A stretch of DNA of 64,000 bases from Arcanobacterium haemolyticum DSM 20595 (lineage in GTDB: Bacteria > Actinomycetota > Actinomycetes > Actinomycetales > Actinomycetaceae). Both the position numbers and the translations under genes were made by a program. The stretch is from contig NC_014218.1 in NCBI RefSeq assembly GCF_000092365.1, forward strand, positions 372,001 through 436,000, given 5' to 3'. Below, piece after piece: positions 8,301 through 15,836 of this stretch. Within the stretch, counting starts at the first letter, position 1. Each line of letters starts with the position of its first letter. The notes beneath the pieces were generated by a model. The model was not told the origin of the DNA and did no database searches. It saw only the letters and a program-made list of their open reading frames with translations.

Positions 8301-8411
8301 AGTTGGGCCTTCAAGAAGGAAAAGGCCGCCTGCAGTAAGTGAATCAAGATCGATCACATGGTGCCCGGCGAAAGGGCCAACACTATCAATCTCTAACCGC
8401 CTAAAGAGCAT
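5352..8411 (-). CDS. sbcC: SbcC nuclease subunit (SMC-like ATPase)
   Basis: 1019 residues, the usual size for SbcC. The N-terminal ATPase half carries Walker A (LEGPTGSGKSSLIDAI, about residues 34-50). Two long coiled coils flank a zinc hook CPVC near residue 534 that lets two molecules join. The C-terminal half has the ABC signature SLSGGETFYTALSLALG and Walker B DTLMIDEGFGTL. With SbcD it forms the ATP-dependent complex that cuts hairpins and protein-blocked DNA ends. Its start overlaps the sbcD stop by 11 bases, so the two are one operon in the order sbcD-sbcC. Confidence 0.95.
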   Translation of the reverse strand: MLFRRLEIDSVGPFAGHHVIDLDSLTAGGLFLLEGPTGSGKSSLIDAIVFALYGETAGAESDYSRIRSTYADPATPSRVELVFTVGAGTFKVTRTPRWNKPKRGGGTTPVSEKATLIRLSEAAVEQELWDSGEVLATKSSDVGIELGSILPLSRAQFVQTVVLPQGQFADFLRLKSEDRSQLLETLFNTRLYRDFATRLHRKMSDASQGVAEKRTAITHAVSGWLGNSAVSELKDEFLELDSQLTEPDDSRLVDRVESCLSELHERHGVLSQQLAESASVLQKAQAWSEEQHALADNLKRRSQLLLQKTECEAQAEDIDVVRQRVARHHQAVIPAERYSVLLNLEKRLKKREEVTRSAFRALPESNFPTLGGLDPATCDITQTLTELHQAEEQLRESLTYLRMMREREETTVIQEHELHKRQEELAESLKKLETIQERQDRIPEELVKQEAQQATAEKHAQQLPAIDSEISTLTEKLARTTEHDALREHIHHAEISHAELVEANTNAHAHFVLINSRWIASQAAILSAELEENQPCPVCGSAAHPAPAQPTDEHASKSDVEQAQEELNRVRVQLEQSSSNISALRARSAALLDQLGELTHESITSSLNALQDQKDEAQVAQSSLEKLRSTISALRHEKEEAGSRYARLEAECQGLRERITEEEHAIATAREEVAKAQGDASSISALISATEENSATIARCSDALKAYEAAQADVIQAQATLSVALKDASLNLEEVQAATLKPSEAESLTASIQNFESAWARIHGQLESPELSALTGEETAHVDEADTAAKVAQETHSDLASQEAIMKEGIKVATASGKMISTAVTDWAHELQKIGPLVRLDQLAQAGKASRTNVSLQVWVLMRRFDMVIDRANAYLSRFSHGRYELIRSEARENERRTGLGLSIIDYDARGEGESEIRSTRSLSGGETFYTALSLALGLTEVVQEENGGIRIDTLMIDEGFGTLSSEILDDVMSTLSELAKEGRKVGIISHVDELKSRVPNQVRITPSKGKGSTLSVIS

Positions 8412-9588
8412 CTTCTTTCCTTTCCATCATGAATGAATCCCATTCTTTAGTAATAAGATCGTGTTCTTCTGGCGTTAGTTCACGCCCTCCGCTGCTGGCA
8501 AAAAATTCCGCAAGAATATCTACTGGATTAACTTTTGATATGGATGTTTCATGTGCTTCTACCTGTGTAAAAGGAGCATTATGCCGAGCTTCCAACGTGT
8601 GCGGGAACTGCACGCGCAACCGCGCCAGCATTCGTTCAGGCCGATCAACATCCGTGACGATAATGCGAACGAAATGATTGTGATATGCGGCGTATGTAGA
8701 CGATAAGAGTTCGTCCATTGTTCCTTCCAGTGTAACAAGTGGCCGGAAAACCGGTGCCGGAATAATCTCCACCGCTGGAATAGCGCCAGGTTCATCGATC
8801 GTGACCAACACCGAGGACTTGTGATGGTGTTCTTCTGAAAAAGAAAACGCGATCGGAGAACCCGCGTATCGCATCAACGGGCGATCACACACTTTCTGTG
8901 GCCGATGTAAATGCCCCAACGCCACATAATCAATAAGCGAACCAGAATCGCCCTGCAGATCAAACAGCCCACTAGGTACCGAATCCACGCCACCCACGTG
9001 GATATCGCGTTCAGAATCTGAAGGTTCTCCGCCCACCACAAACTCATGAGCCATAATCACGTGCGGAACCCGCGTTCCCCGATCCGTAATATCACGCCGA
9101 ACTAGATCAAGAGCAGCCCCAACCACCGCTTCATGGCTACGTTCCAGCGGCTTATCAGGATCCTCCGCCAACCGCACCCGATCCACATCCGGATCCAGAT
9201 ACGGCAACGCATATACGCGCCCAACCAGTTCGCCATCACGCATGATCTCAATAGGCATGCCACATTCACGAGGATCAGACACAATCGAAATACCTGAACG
9301 CAACAATCCAGAAGTAAAACCAAGCCGCGTTGGAGCATCATGATTACCAGAAATAAGAACAACCGCCGTGTGCCCGGCAAGGCGTTCCAAGGTTGTAGAC
9401 AACAGCTTCACCATTGCCACCGGAGGAATGCCACGATCAAAGACATCCCCAGACACAAGAACAGCATCCAGATCATGTGACACCGCAAGATCCACCACAT
9501 GATCAGCCCACATCTCAAAAGCAGCAGTAAGATCACTGCCGTGCAACGTGCGGCCAAAATGCCAATCGGAGGTATGTAAAAACTTCAT
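8401..9588 (-). CDS. sbcD: SbcD exonuclease subunit (metallophosphoesterase)
   Basis: 395 residues. The calcineurin-like phosphoesterase motifs are all present: LHTSDWHFGRTL at the N-terminus (D8, H10), VSGDVFDRG, ISGNHDAPTRLGF and ALGHLHRPQ. These bind two metal ions, usually Mn2+. The C-terminal part supplies the SbcC-binding cap. It is the catalytic nuclease of SbcCD. It is first in the operon; its promoter should lie in 9589-9712, which it shares with the divergent PAS gene. Confidence 0.95.
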   Translation of the reverse strand: MKFLHTSDWHFGRTLHGSDLTAAFEMWADHVVDLAVSHDLDAVLVSGDVFDRGIPPVAMVKLLSTTLERLAGHTAVVLISGNHDAPTRLGFTSGLLRSGISIVSDPRECGMPIEIMRDGELVGRVYALPYLDPDVDRVRLAEDPDKPLERSHEAVVGAALDLVRRDITDRGTRVPHVIMAHEFVVGGEPSDSERDIHVGGVDSVPSGLFDLQGDSGSLIDYVALGHLHRPQKVCDRPLMRYAGSPIAFSFSEEHHHKSSVLVTIDEPGAIPAVEIIPAPVFRPLVTLEGTMDELLSSTYAAYHNHFVRIIVTDVDRPERMLARLRVQFPHTLEARHNAPFTQVEAHETSISKVNPVDILAEFFASSGGRELTPEEHDLITKEWDSFMMERKEDAL

Positions 9589-9712
9589 ATCTGTAGCCTA
9601 ACGGAAGCCTCCGACATACTTTGGTGTACACCTGCGATATGATTTTGGAATAAAACGAAAGGCGTAAACAGAACGCACCCCGTTCGTCGTCGTCAATCCT
9701 AAAGGAGAAAAA

Positions 9713-11152
9713 GTGAAGCCTGAACCAACCGGAGAAATCCAAGAAATCACCCCACAGGAACTGTTTTTCTCCACAACTGATCCCAAAGGCGTGATAAAAC
9801 TTTCAAACGAAGTTTTTACGCGACTTTCGCGGTACGACGCCGAACAGCTCCGCGGTGCCCCACACAATATCGTGCGCCACCCGGATATGCCAGCCTCCAT
9901 CTTCAAACTCATATGGGACACGCTCGAAGCCGGGAAACCGTTCGCAGCCTACATGCTCAACTTGGCTGGAGACGGTTCGGAATATGACGTTTTCGCAACC
10001 ATCACGCCACTGCCAAACGGCGGCTACCTCTCGGTCCGCGCCAAGCCGATGCGTGAAGAAACCTTCGCACAAATCCGCGCTGTATACGCAAAAATCCTCT
10101 CCCACGAACAAAACCTCATCGCCGGCGGAATGAACCGCCGCCAAGCCGCCGAAGCCGCCCTCCCGTACGTGAACCAGGCGCTCGCGGAAGCTGGAATCGG
10201 ATCGTACGAAGACTTCCAAACCGAAGCGTTACCTGCGGAAACAGCGAAACGTGAAACGGAAGAAAACACCTTCCCGCACCGCGCCGGCGAATCGCAACTC
10301 CACGAAATGCTCGCGGCGGTACGCAAAGAACACGAAACGCTCGATGCGTGGATGAAACACCAAGATGACCTGGTAAAACTGGGCGAACGCCTAGCGGCCG
10401 TGGTGGCACATGTGCGCACCGATATGGACACGGTAGCCGCAGCCGCGCACGAATTCACCGCGCTCGGCGAAGGAAACCCGGCGCTCCACACGGCACTCGA
10501 ACCGCTCTTCGTGTGGAACCGTATGCAAGGCGTGGTGGGCACATACCTCACCAACCTCATCGCCAAAATCGATGCGCTTGAATCCCACATCGCCCACACG
10601 CGCTTCCGTATCGCACTTTCACGCCTCCACACGAATATGTGTGGCGTGTTCATCGCAGAACTTATCGATACTGGCTACGATGCGAAAATCGGAGTTCCAG
10701 GATTGGCACCCGGCTTCGTCACCCGCGATGTGTTCGCGGAAGCCGATAACGAAACGGAAGAACAACGTGAAATCCGCGAACGCCTAGAATCACTGGAAAT
10801 GCTCAGCACCGTGCTCACTGCGGATGTGGAAGCGTTGCAAGAGCACGCCCAAACATACCGCGAACTTGCCGGCGATATTGCGCATTACCTCGATCAAGTC
10901 CTGCACGCAGTAGCGATCCCGCGCCAGCTGCTGCAACTGTGGCAGATGTCGGCGGCAGATCTCAACCTGCCAGAACTTAACCTTTCTGTGGACGCCACCG
11001 TGGCGCGCTCTATTGACCACGCGGAAGTGTCATTGGAACGCCTTACTGCATTCCAACAGGAACTCGGTAACGTCAGCGATGTGGAAAATTACGATGCCCT
11101 ATCCCAGATCGTTCTTGAAATTCATGCCAAAGTTCTTGTGATGATTGGGTGA
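9713..11152 (+). CDS. stand-alone Aer-type PAS domain protein
   Basis: 479 residues; GTG start with AAAGGAG seven bases before it. A PAS domain occupies about residues 10-120 and has the Aer signature region (HNIVRHPDMPASIFKLIWD, then FAAYMLNLAGDG). In Aer this motif binds FAD and senses redox state. The rest (about 130-479) is helical and coiled-coil-like, with no membrane segment, HAMP or methyl-accepting signalling tip that I can see. It is therefore a cytosolic PAS sensor lacking the chemotaxis output. No chemotaxis genes are in the window. Its output partner is unknown. Confidence 0.75.
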   Translation: MKPEPTGEIQEITPQELFFSTTDPKGVIKLSNEVFTRLSRYDAEQLRGAPHNIVRHPDMPASIFKLIWDTLEAGKPFAAYMLNLAGDGSEYDVFATITPLPNGGYLSVRAKPMREETFAQIRAVYAKILSHEQNLIAGGMNRRQAAEAALPYVNQALAEAGIGSYEDFQTEALPAETAKRETEENTFPHRAGESQLHEMLAAVRKEHETLDAWMKHQDDLVKLGERLAAVVAHVRTDMDTVAAAAHEFTALGEGNPALHTALEPLFVWNRMQGVVGTYLTNLIAKIDALESHIAHTRFRIALSRLHTNMCGVFIAELIDTGYDAKIGVPGLAPGFVTRDVFAEADNETEEQREIRERLESLEMLSTVLTADVEALQEHAQTYRELAGDIAHYLDQVLHAVAIPRQLLQLWQMSAADLNLPELNLSVDATVARSIDHAEVSLERLTAFQQELGNVSDVENYDALSQIVLEIHAKVLVMIG

Positions 11153-11205
11153 TATGCAAGGACGCTGTGTGGGCGATGGGGATTTTACTTGAAGTCTAGC
11201 GGGCT

Positions 11206-12024
11206 TTACTTGCCAGCGAGTGCTTCCTTGTATGCATTATCGAGCGCGGTTACTGCCTCGCGGACTTGCTTGACCGTGGAGCGTGGGCCGAGTTCGATGC
11301 CTACCGCCTTGGTGATATTGCGGTTCAGCTTGTTGTAGGTAGCGAACGATTTCTTGCGCAGAATATTGGTGTCGCGGTTCCAGCGGGTTTTCCAGATCTT
11401 CTGGGTGAGTTCGTTTCGTACGTAGATGGTTGCGTTGTCTTCTGGGGTGAGATCCGGGTAGTCTGCGACTTCCGTGAGGATGTTGCCAAGTTCTTCTGTT
11501 GATTCGTTGAGTTGTGCTTCAGTGGAGGACAGGTTTGTTAGGCGAATGATCGAGCGGGTTACTGCGAAACCGATTTTGACGTGGGCTGCCTGGACTTTGT
11601 CTCGGAGGGTGGTTGCACCGGTGTTGATCGCTTGACCGATCTTTGCTGCGAGCTTGGCGCGCGAGAGGATCGTTGTGGTATCGAAAGCCGGCACGTTACC
11701 AGTCGATATTGCGATTAGTTCGTCTTTTAATTCATAGAGTGTTTTGAAGAGGCCTTCGAATTCTTTGCCCCATTTGATATCGGGGCGCGAGGTGGCGCCA
11801 ATTTCTTTAATTTCAGCGATTACAGTATCAACGTCAGCGGCTTTTTCTTTGGCTTCTGTTTTTCCGATTGGAGCAGCGGGTTCAGTTGGGGTGACGTGCG
11901 CGGACACTACTGAGACGTTCGCGCTTGTATTGAAATTTAACGACGACGTTTCAGCAACCGGACCTGCCATAACAGGTGCTATAAGCGAAATTGATAAGGC
12001 TAATGACGCGAGGGGTTTTAACAT
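11206..12024 (-). CDS. secreted protein of unknown function
   Basis: 272 residues. A signal peptide is clear (LKPLASLALSISLIAPVMAG, cleavage near residue 21). The mature part is mostly helical and polar, with a Ser/Thr/Ala-rich linker to about residue 60 and then a charged helical domain ending YNKLNRNITKAVGIELGP. There are no cysteines, lipobox or LPxTG anchor, so it is probably released or loosely wall-bound. GGAGA lies six bases before the ATG. I recognise no family. Confidence 0.65.
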   Translation of the reverse strand: MLKPLASLALSISLIAPVMAGPVAETSSLNFNTSANVSVVSAHVTPTEPAAPIGKTEAKEKAADVDTVIAEIKEIGATSRPDIKWGKEFEGLFKTLYELKDELIAISTGNVPAFDTTTILSRAKLAAKIGQAINTGATTLRDKVQAAHVKIGFAVTRSIIRLTNLSSTEAQLNESTEELGNILTEVADYPDLTPEDNATIYVRNELTQKIWKTRWNRDTNILRKKSFATYNKLNRNITKAVGIELGPRSTVKQVREAVTALDNAYKEALAGK

Positions 12025-12403
12025 CGATTTTCTCCATTGCAGATCGATTAATATATGAGGGGTAGTGCAGTGCGTGTGCTAAGAGCATAGCGATAGGAGA
12101 TGTGAGGGAGGTAATCTGGGTGCTCTCTGGATGAGGCGTTCTGAAAAATTTCGTGGTATAATTTTCGGTTCGGTGTAGTAAGGCGCGGTAATATTGCGAG
12201 TTTAATGCTCGTAGAGGTTTCATGCGAAACGTCGTATTTTTTAATTTTTCCCCATACGATTCTGAGGCGAACTGGAGGTTTTTGCGACGCTATGTGTGGC
12301 GTACGTCGTGAAAAATTATGAAAGTTTTCACTTTATGTGTGTCTTTTTAGCCATGGCACATTGTTGACAAAATCGTACGATGTGTTGAATTTGTTGGTGG
12401 GCG
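12025..12403. other. gene-free stretch, AT-rich
   Basis: About 380 bases between two minus-strand genes. I see no coding potential. It holds a short inverted repeat (GTGAAAA at 12308-12314 with TTTTCAC at 12325-12331) and a TTGACA at 12364-12369 that has no convincing -10 box or gene after it. It also serves as leader for the secreted-protein gene starting at 12024. Confidence 0.5.
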
Positions 12404-12808
12404 TCAATCTATAAAAGCAATGAGGGTGTGGGCGATACCTGCCCACGTTAATGCCCATAATGCGGAGGTAAAGGTGCCGATAATGAAGAGCTCGCCCACG
12501 TGGTGGTGTTTTTCATTGTGTAATTCAGGGTAACGCCCAAGGCCTTTGATAGCTAAAACCATTGCGATTCCTGAAGGGAAAGAGAAAATTATGCAGGCGT
12601 AGATGGCCACGCGTTCAAGAATGCCGATCCAGCGGCCTCCTTTGAATACTTCGGTTTTTGAGTTTTGATCGCTTGTGGGAGGAGTTTCTTGGGGGAGTAT
12701 GTGGATGCGATTGAGGAAGTATCGGATAAGAGGATTTCCGAAAATCGTAATAGTGAGGAAGGCTGTGAAAATAAAGGCTTGTATGGTGAAAGCAAAAGGT
12801 TGTTGCAT
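12404..12808 (-). CDS. small polytopic membrane protein, paired with SatD
   Basis: 134 residues from ATG at 12808, chosen because AGGGGAGA lies directly upstream; the frame is open to 12862. Three hydrophobic segments are visible: FTIQAFIFTAFLTITIFG at the N-terminus, VAIYACIIFSFPSGIAMVLA in the middle, and LFIIGTFTSALWALTWAGIA at the C-terminus. A histidine cluster (EKHHHVGE) lies between the last two. It is divergent from the satD-like gene, and the shared 12809-12925 region holds two near-identical dyads, so both are probably co-regulated. Such SatD/membrane-protein pairs recur in Gram-positive genomes; the function is unknown. Confidence 0.65.
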   Translation of the reverse strand: MQQPFAFTIQAFIFTAFLTITIFGNPLIRYFLNRIHILPQETPPTSDQNSKTEVFKGGRWIGILERVAIYACIIFSFPSGIAMVLAIKGLGRYPELHNEKHHHVGELFIIGTFTSALWALTWAGIAHTLIAFID

Positions 12809-12861
12809 CGCTGTCTCCCCTCGGTTTTGCAAGATTCTACTCTTATAAGCTTTTCTCTTCA

Positions 12862-12880
12862 ATTAAGGTATGTACTTAAT
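12862..12880. promoter_or_regulatory. dyad operator, copy 1
   Basis: ATTAAGGTATGTACTTAAT: perfect six-base arms ATTAAG/CTTAAT around a seven-base spacer. It is repeated 28 bases on at 12890-12908, in the divergent satD/membrane-protein promoter region. Confidence 0.7.
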
Positions 12881-12889
12881 TTTATAGAA

Positions 12890-12908
12890 ATTAAGGTATA
12901 TGCTTAAT
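12890..12908. promoter_or_regulatory. dyad operator, copy 2
   Basis: ATTAAGGTATATGCTTAAT: same arms and spacing as the copy at 12862-12880. It ends 17 bases before the satD GTG. The obvious candidate binder is the helix-turn-helix part of the SatD-like protein itself. Confidence 0.7.
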
Positions 12909-12925
12909 TTTGGAAGGTGGTTGAT

Positions 12926-13558
12926 GTGGTAGAAAAATATATTGCCGTTATTGGGGATATGGTGGATTCTCGTGGAGTTAATCGTGTAAGTAGCCATCAT
13001 GCTCTTACAGATAGCTTGGCTCGTGTAGATGCAGGGAGTGTTCAAAGCCTTCATCCGACAGTGGGAGATGAAATCCAGGGTGTTTTTGCAACTATTGGAG
13101 ATGCTTTTCGAGCTATGCATCAGTGCCGAATCGAACTAATGATTCGGGGAGCTGACATCCGTTGGGGAATTGGATATGGGGAGATCGTTACGATTGATCC
13201 GAAACTTGATATCCAAGATGGTTCAGGGTGGTGGAATGCTCGTGAGGCCTTAAATCAACTTGTTAGTGTAGAAGAGAAAGCTGGATGGTCTAACATACGG
13301 ACGTATTTTTATACGGAAGAAAAGGAAAGAAGCTCTTTTGGGCAATGGATATTGCCACTGAGTCACATGATTGACGTGCATATGACCCGGTTAAATCCAT
13401 CTACGAGTACAACCTTAAGAGGGGTGCTACGTGGTGATTCTAATCAGCAGGTGGCGCGCCGTTTAAAGATCAGCCCAGCTGCCAATAGCATGAGAGTGAA
13501 CGATAATGATCTCCGCCCGCTGGCAGCTGCTATGAAAAGTTTGTGGGAGCTACCGTAG
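12926..13558 (+). CDS. SatD family protein with C-terminal helix-turn-helix
   Basis: 210 residues from GTG at 12926, which has GGAAGG eight bases upstream. The N-terminal signature YIAVIGDMVDSRGV marks the SatD family, named after a gene of the Streptococcus acid-tolerance locus. The middle region has FATIGDAFRAMHQCRIEL and IRWGIGYGEI, reminiscent of nucleotide-cyclase-like folds. The C-terminal 45 residues (SNQQVARRLKISPAANSMRV) look like a helix-turn-helix. Together with the twin dyads upstream this suggests a ligand-sensing autoregulator that also controls the divergent membrane protein. The ligand is unknown. The family call is firm; the regulatory model is inference. Confidence 0.75.
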   Translation: MVEKYIAVIGDMVDSRGVNRVSSHHALTDSLARVDAGSVQSLHPTVGDEIQGVFATIGDAFRAMHQCRIELMIRGADIRWGIGYGEIVTIDPKLDIQDGSGWWNAREALNQLVSVEEKAGWSNIRTYFYTEEKERSSFGQWILPLSHMIDVHMTRLNPSTSTTLRGVLRGDSNQQVARRLKISPAANSMRVNDNDLRPLAAAMKSLWELP

Positions 13559-13592
13559 TACTGCAACTCCCACAATAAGAAACCCTTATCTA

Positions 13593-13868
13593 TCAGCACA
13601 ATGTATGCTCACGTGAGGATTTTTGAAGGATTGTCCGAAGCCTATCTCTTGCACGTTGCAAGCGTTTTCTTGCAGTATCTGGACGGATTTCACATATCTG
13701 TGCCACTTGTTCTAAGGGCAGCCCGTCCCTTAGAACAAGTTCAATGCTGATTTGCAAGATGTCTGCGTGCCAACTATGCCTCGAGGATGTTGTCATTCCA
13801 AGAGGAGCTACCTGTGGCTGTGGTAACTGTTCCATATAGTGTGGTAGATCTTTTGCGCAAATATCCAA
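13593..13868 (-). pseudogene. sigma-region-4-like helix-turn-helix fragment
   Basis: An open frame of about 91 codons whose C-terminal half (ISIELVLRDGLPLEQVAQIC, then RPDTARKRLQRARDRL) resembles sigma-70 region 4 of an ECF sigma factor. The open frame extends upstream to about 13920 (RRLGNPTYSETDTSQWLDIC) but has no good start codon or ribosome binding site, and no region 2 is present. It is therefore probably a 5'-truncated remnant. It could instead be a small intact HTH protein starting at TTG 13868. Confidence in function is low. Confidence 0.35.
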
Positions 13869-14187
13869 CCACTGCGAAGTGTCCGTCTCTGAATATGTAG
13901 GATTGCCTAATCTCCGGTTTCAACCATGAACAGATGAGTGCTAAAAGCTGCAGTTGATACAAGTACTGTAAACGCCAGCCCTATACCTATCGCATGTTTT
14001 GGCTAAAATCGGCGCGTTGATACGTGCAACTTTTCATGCTCAATCGTGATTTCCCGAGCGATGTCTACGCTCATTTTTGCAATATTTTCATCTGCTATAG
14101 TGTCAGGCTTAGTGAGTAACTGATTCAGTCTTCATCGGTCAATATATTTATATCGGGAATTTTTCGAAACTGTATTAAGGAGTATTT
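13869..14187. other. gene-free stretch
   Basis: About 320 bases. Its left end continues the broken frame of the helix-turn-helix fragment. The right end carries AAGGAG at 14177-14182 serving the ATG at 14188. I see no complete gene, hairpin with T-tract, or repeat in between. Confidence 0.5.
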
Positions 14188-14492
14188 ATGGGCTTATGGA
14201 AATCAGGGAAGAGTGAGAGTAAGAGTAAACGAATACTTACTCCAGAAATTCTAGAGTCTTCGCATATATTATTGCTGCGTTCATTTTTCTTGGTATTGCT
14301 TATATTGCGTTTAATCTGAAAGGATCCTTCGAAGAAGAAATTTTGATTTTCTTGACTCTCCCTGCAGTGTTTTCAATTGCTTTATCTTTTGTGGCAGCAA
14401 GAATTGCTACTGATTTTTTATAGTCTGGGATTCTTATAGAAGACGCAATTCGTGTAAATCGGAAGAAAAGGAAAATAATCTCTGTAGGATGA
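14188..14492 (+). pseudogene. small membrane protein gene broken by frameshift and stop
   Basis: ATG at 14188 has an ideal AAGGAG five bases upstream and opens MGLWKSGKSESKSKRILTPE, but the frame stops after 43 codons. From about 14255 a different frame continues with clear membrane-protein sequence (IIAAFIFLGIAYIAFNLKGS, then LIFLTLPAVFSIALSFVAAR). That frame hits TAG at 14421 and goes on with SGILIEDAIRVNRKKRKIIS to TGA at 14490. One frameshift plus one nonsense change would restore a protein of about 100 residues. The final TGA overlaps the ATG of the next gene as in coupled genes. Either a decaying gene or sequence errors. Confidence 0.55.
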
Positions 14493-14848
14493 AGAGTCAT
14501 AGGATCCTACTTGGTTTTGAAATAGGTATTACGTTGTGTCTTCATTCGAGATACTGGACACTCGTGAAAGAGTTTCAGGATACGTATAAGAAAGTTCAAG
14601 GTTCTGCGATAGGTTTAGCTGAGGGATGCTCAGAATATTATACAAGCAAGTGTTTCGAGCTGAAGGGTGTCATAGAGCATAAGTTTGTTTTGACCGATCC
14701 TACCCCTAACGACTGGATTTTTTATCTTCGGCTAATACTCCCCGCAGTCATTACAATTGTCGTGGTGGTATTAAAGTTTTGTATAGAACGGAAGGAATCG
14801 GAAGAGGTTACCACTCCTGCTTCGCCCGCGAAGCCAGAAGGCGCCTGA
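14489..14848 (+). CDS. membrane-anchored protein of unknown function, partner of broken gene
   Basis: 119 residues. One strong membrane segment lies near the C-terminus (about 76-97, IFYLRLILPAVITIVVVVLK); a weaker hydrophobic run is at the N-terminus. The central part is polar with two cysteines. Its ATG overlaps the stop of the broken upstream frame (ATGA), so it was probably the second gene of a two-gene membrane-protein operon. Its 3' end overlaps the convergent rsgA by 41 bases, which is unusual. I recognise no family. The upstream partner is broken, so it may be unexpressed or itself decaying. Confidence 0.45.
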   Translation: MKSHRILLGFEIGITLCLHSRYWTLVKEFQDTYKKVQGSAIGLAEGCSEYYTSKCFELKGVIEHKFVLTDPTPNDWIFYLRLILPAVITIVVVVLKFCIERKESEEVTTPASPAKPEGA

Positions 14849-15836
14849 AGGAATCTACGCGCGCGGCCAGCACTGAATCGGGGGTAACGAGTTCTGGATC
14901 GTCCAAAGCGCAATCGATCACGCCGTCTTCGTGGTTGCAGCCGCGTGGGCATTCGTCGGAAATATCTTCCAAGTCAGGGAATCCGCGCAGTAGCCCATCG
15001 GGCGTTACGTGCGCTAACCCGAACGTTCGCACGCCGGGGGTATCGATCACGGTGCCCCCGCCTGCGTAATCGAACGCCATAGCCGACGTCGAGGTGTGCC
15101 GCCCGCGCCCAGTCACTTCGTTCACGTGCCCGGTTTCGCGCGAAGCCTCAGGAATGAGCGCGTTAATCAGGGTAGATTTTCCAACGCCAGAATGCCCAAC
15201 AAGCACAGACACGCGCCCGCTCAGCTTTTCACGTAACTGGGCCAAACCGGCGTCGGAATCCGCATCGTCCCCCAACACTTGGGTGACGATCACGTCCAAC
15301 CCCATCAATTCGTACATGGCCCGCAACGCATCTGGGGACGCCAAATCGGCCTTGGTCAGCACCAGCACCACGTCCATGCCCGCGTCGTAGGCTGCCACAA
15401 CGCATCGATCGATCATGCCGGTGCGCGGTTCGGGCTGAGCCAGAGCGGTCACGATCACCAACTGATCCGCGTTCGCCACGATCACGCGTTCGTTCCCGGC
15501 CGCTTCGCCTTCTTCGCCAACGCGCCGCAACACGGTTTCGCGTTCGTCAACGTGAGCGATCCGCGCCAACGTATCCTTGCGCCCGGAAAGATCGCCAACC
15601 ATCGCGCACAGATCTCCAACAACGATCCCGCGCCGCCCAAGTTCGCGGGCTTTCACAGCGATGACTTCGCACGAATCGTCCACCATCCGCACGTGGTAGC
15701 GGCCGCGATCTACGCGAAACACGCGCCCGCGCCGAGCGTCGGAATAGTCCGGCCGGATTTTGGTGCGTGGGCGTGATCGCTTTCCGGGCCGAACTTTTAC
15801 CCGGTGATCGTCGGTGCCGATGTCGCGTCTACTCAC
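14808..15836 (-). CDS. rsgA: ribosome-dependent GTPase RsgA
   Basis: 342 residues from GTG at 15836, which overlaps the aroA stop as GTGA; the frame is open further to 15896. An N-terminal OB fold precedes the circularly permuted GTPase. G4 TKAD comes first, then Walker A GHSGVGKSTLINAL and G3 DTPGVR. The C-terminal zinc knuckle is visible as CPRGCNHEDGVIDC. RsgA helps late 30S subunit maturation. It sits directly downstream of aroA, as in many actinobacteria, and is probably cotranscribed. Confidence 0.92.
   Translation of the reverse strand: MSRRDIGTDDHRVKVRPGKRSRPRTKIRPDYSDARRGRVFRVDRGRYHVRMVDDSCEVIAVKARELGRRGIVVGDLCAMVGDLSGRKDTLARIAHVDERETVLRRVGEEGEAAGNERVIVANADQLVIVTALAQPEPRTGMIDRCVVAAYDAGMDVVLVLTKADLASPDALRAMYELMGLDVIVTQVLGDDADSDAGLAQLREKLSGRVSVLVGHSGVGKSTLINALIPEASRETGHVNEVTGRGRHTSTSAMAFDYAGGGTVIDTPGVRTFGLAHVTPDGLLRGFPDLEDISDECPRGCNHEDGVIDCALDDPELVTPDSVLAARVDSFRRLLASRAKQEW

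Noticed and set aside
12364-12391. TTGACA in the gene-free stretch as a promoter
   Set aside because: No acceptable -10 box follows at 16-18 bases and no plus-strand gene lies downstream.
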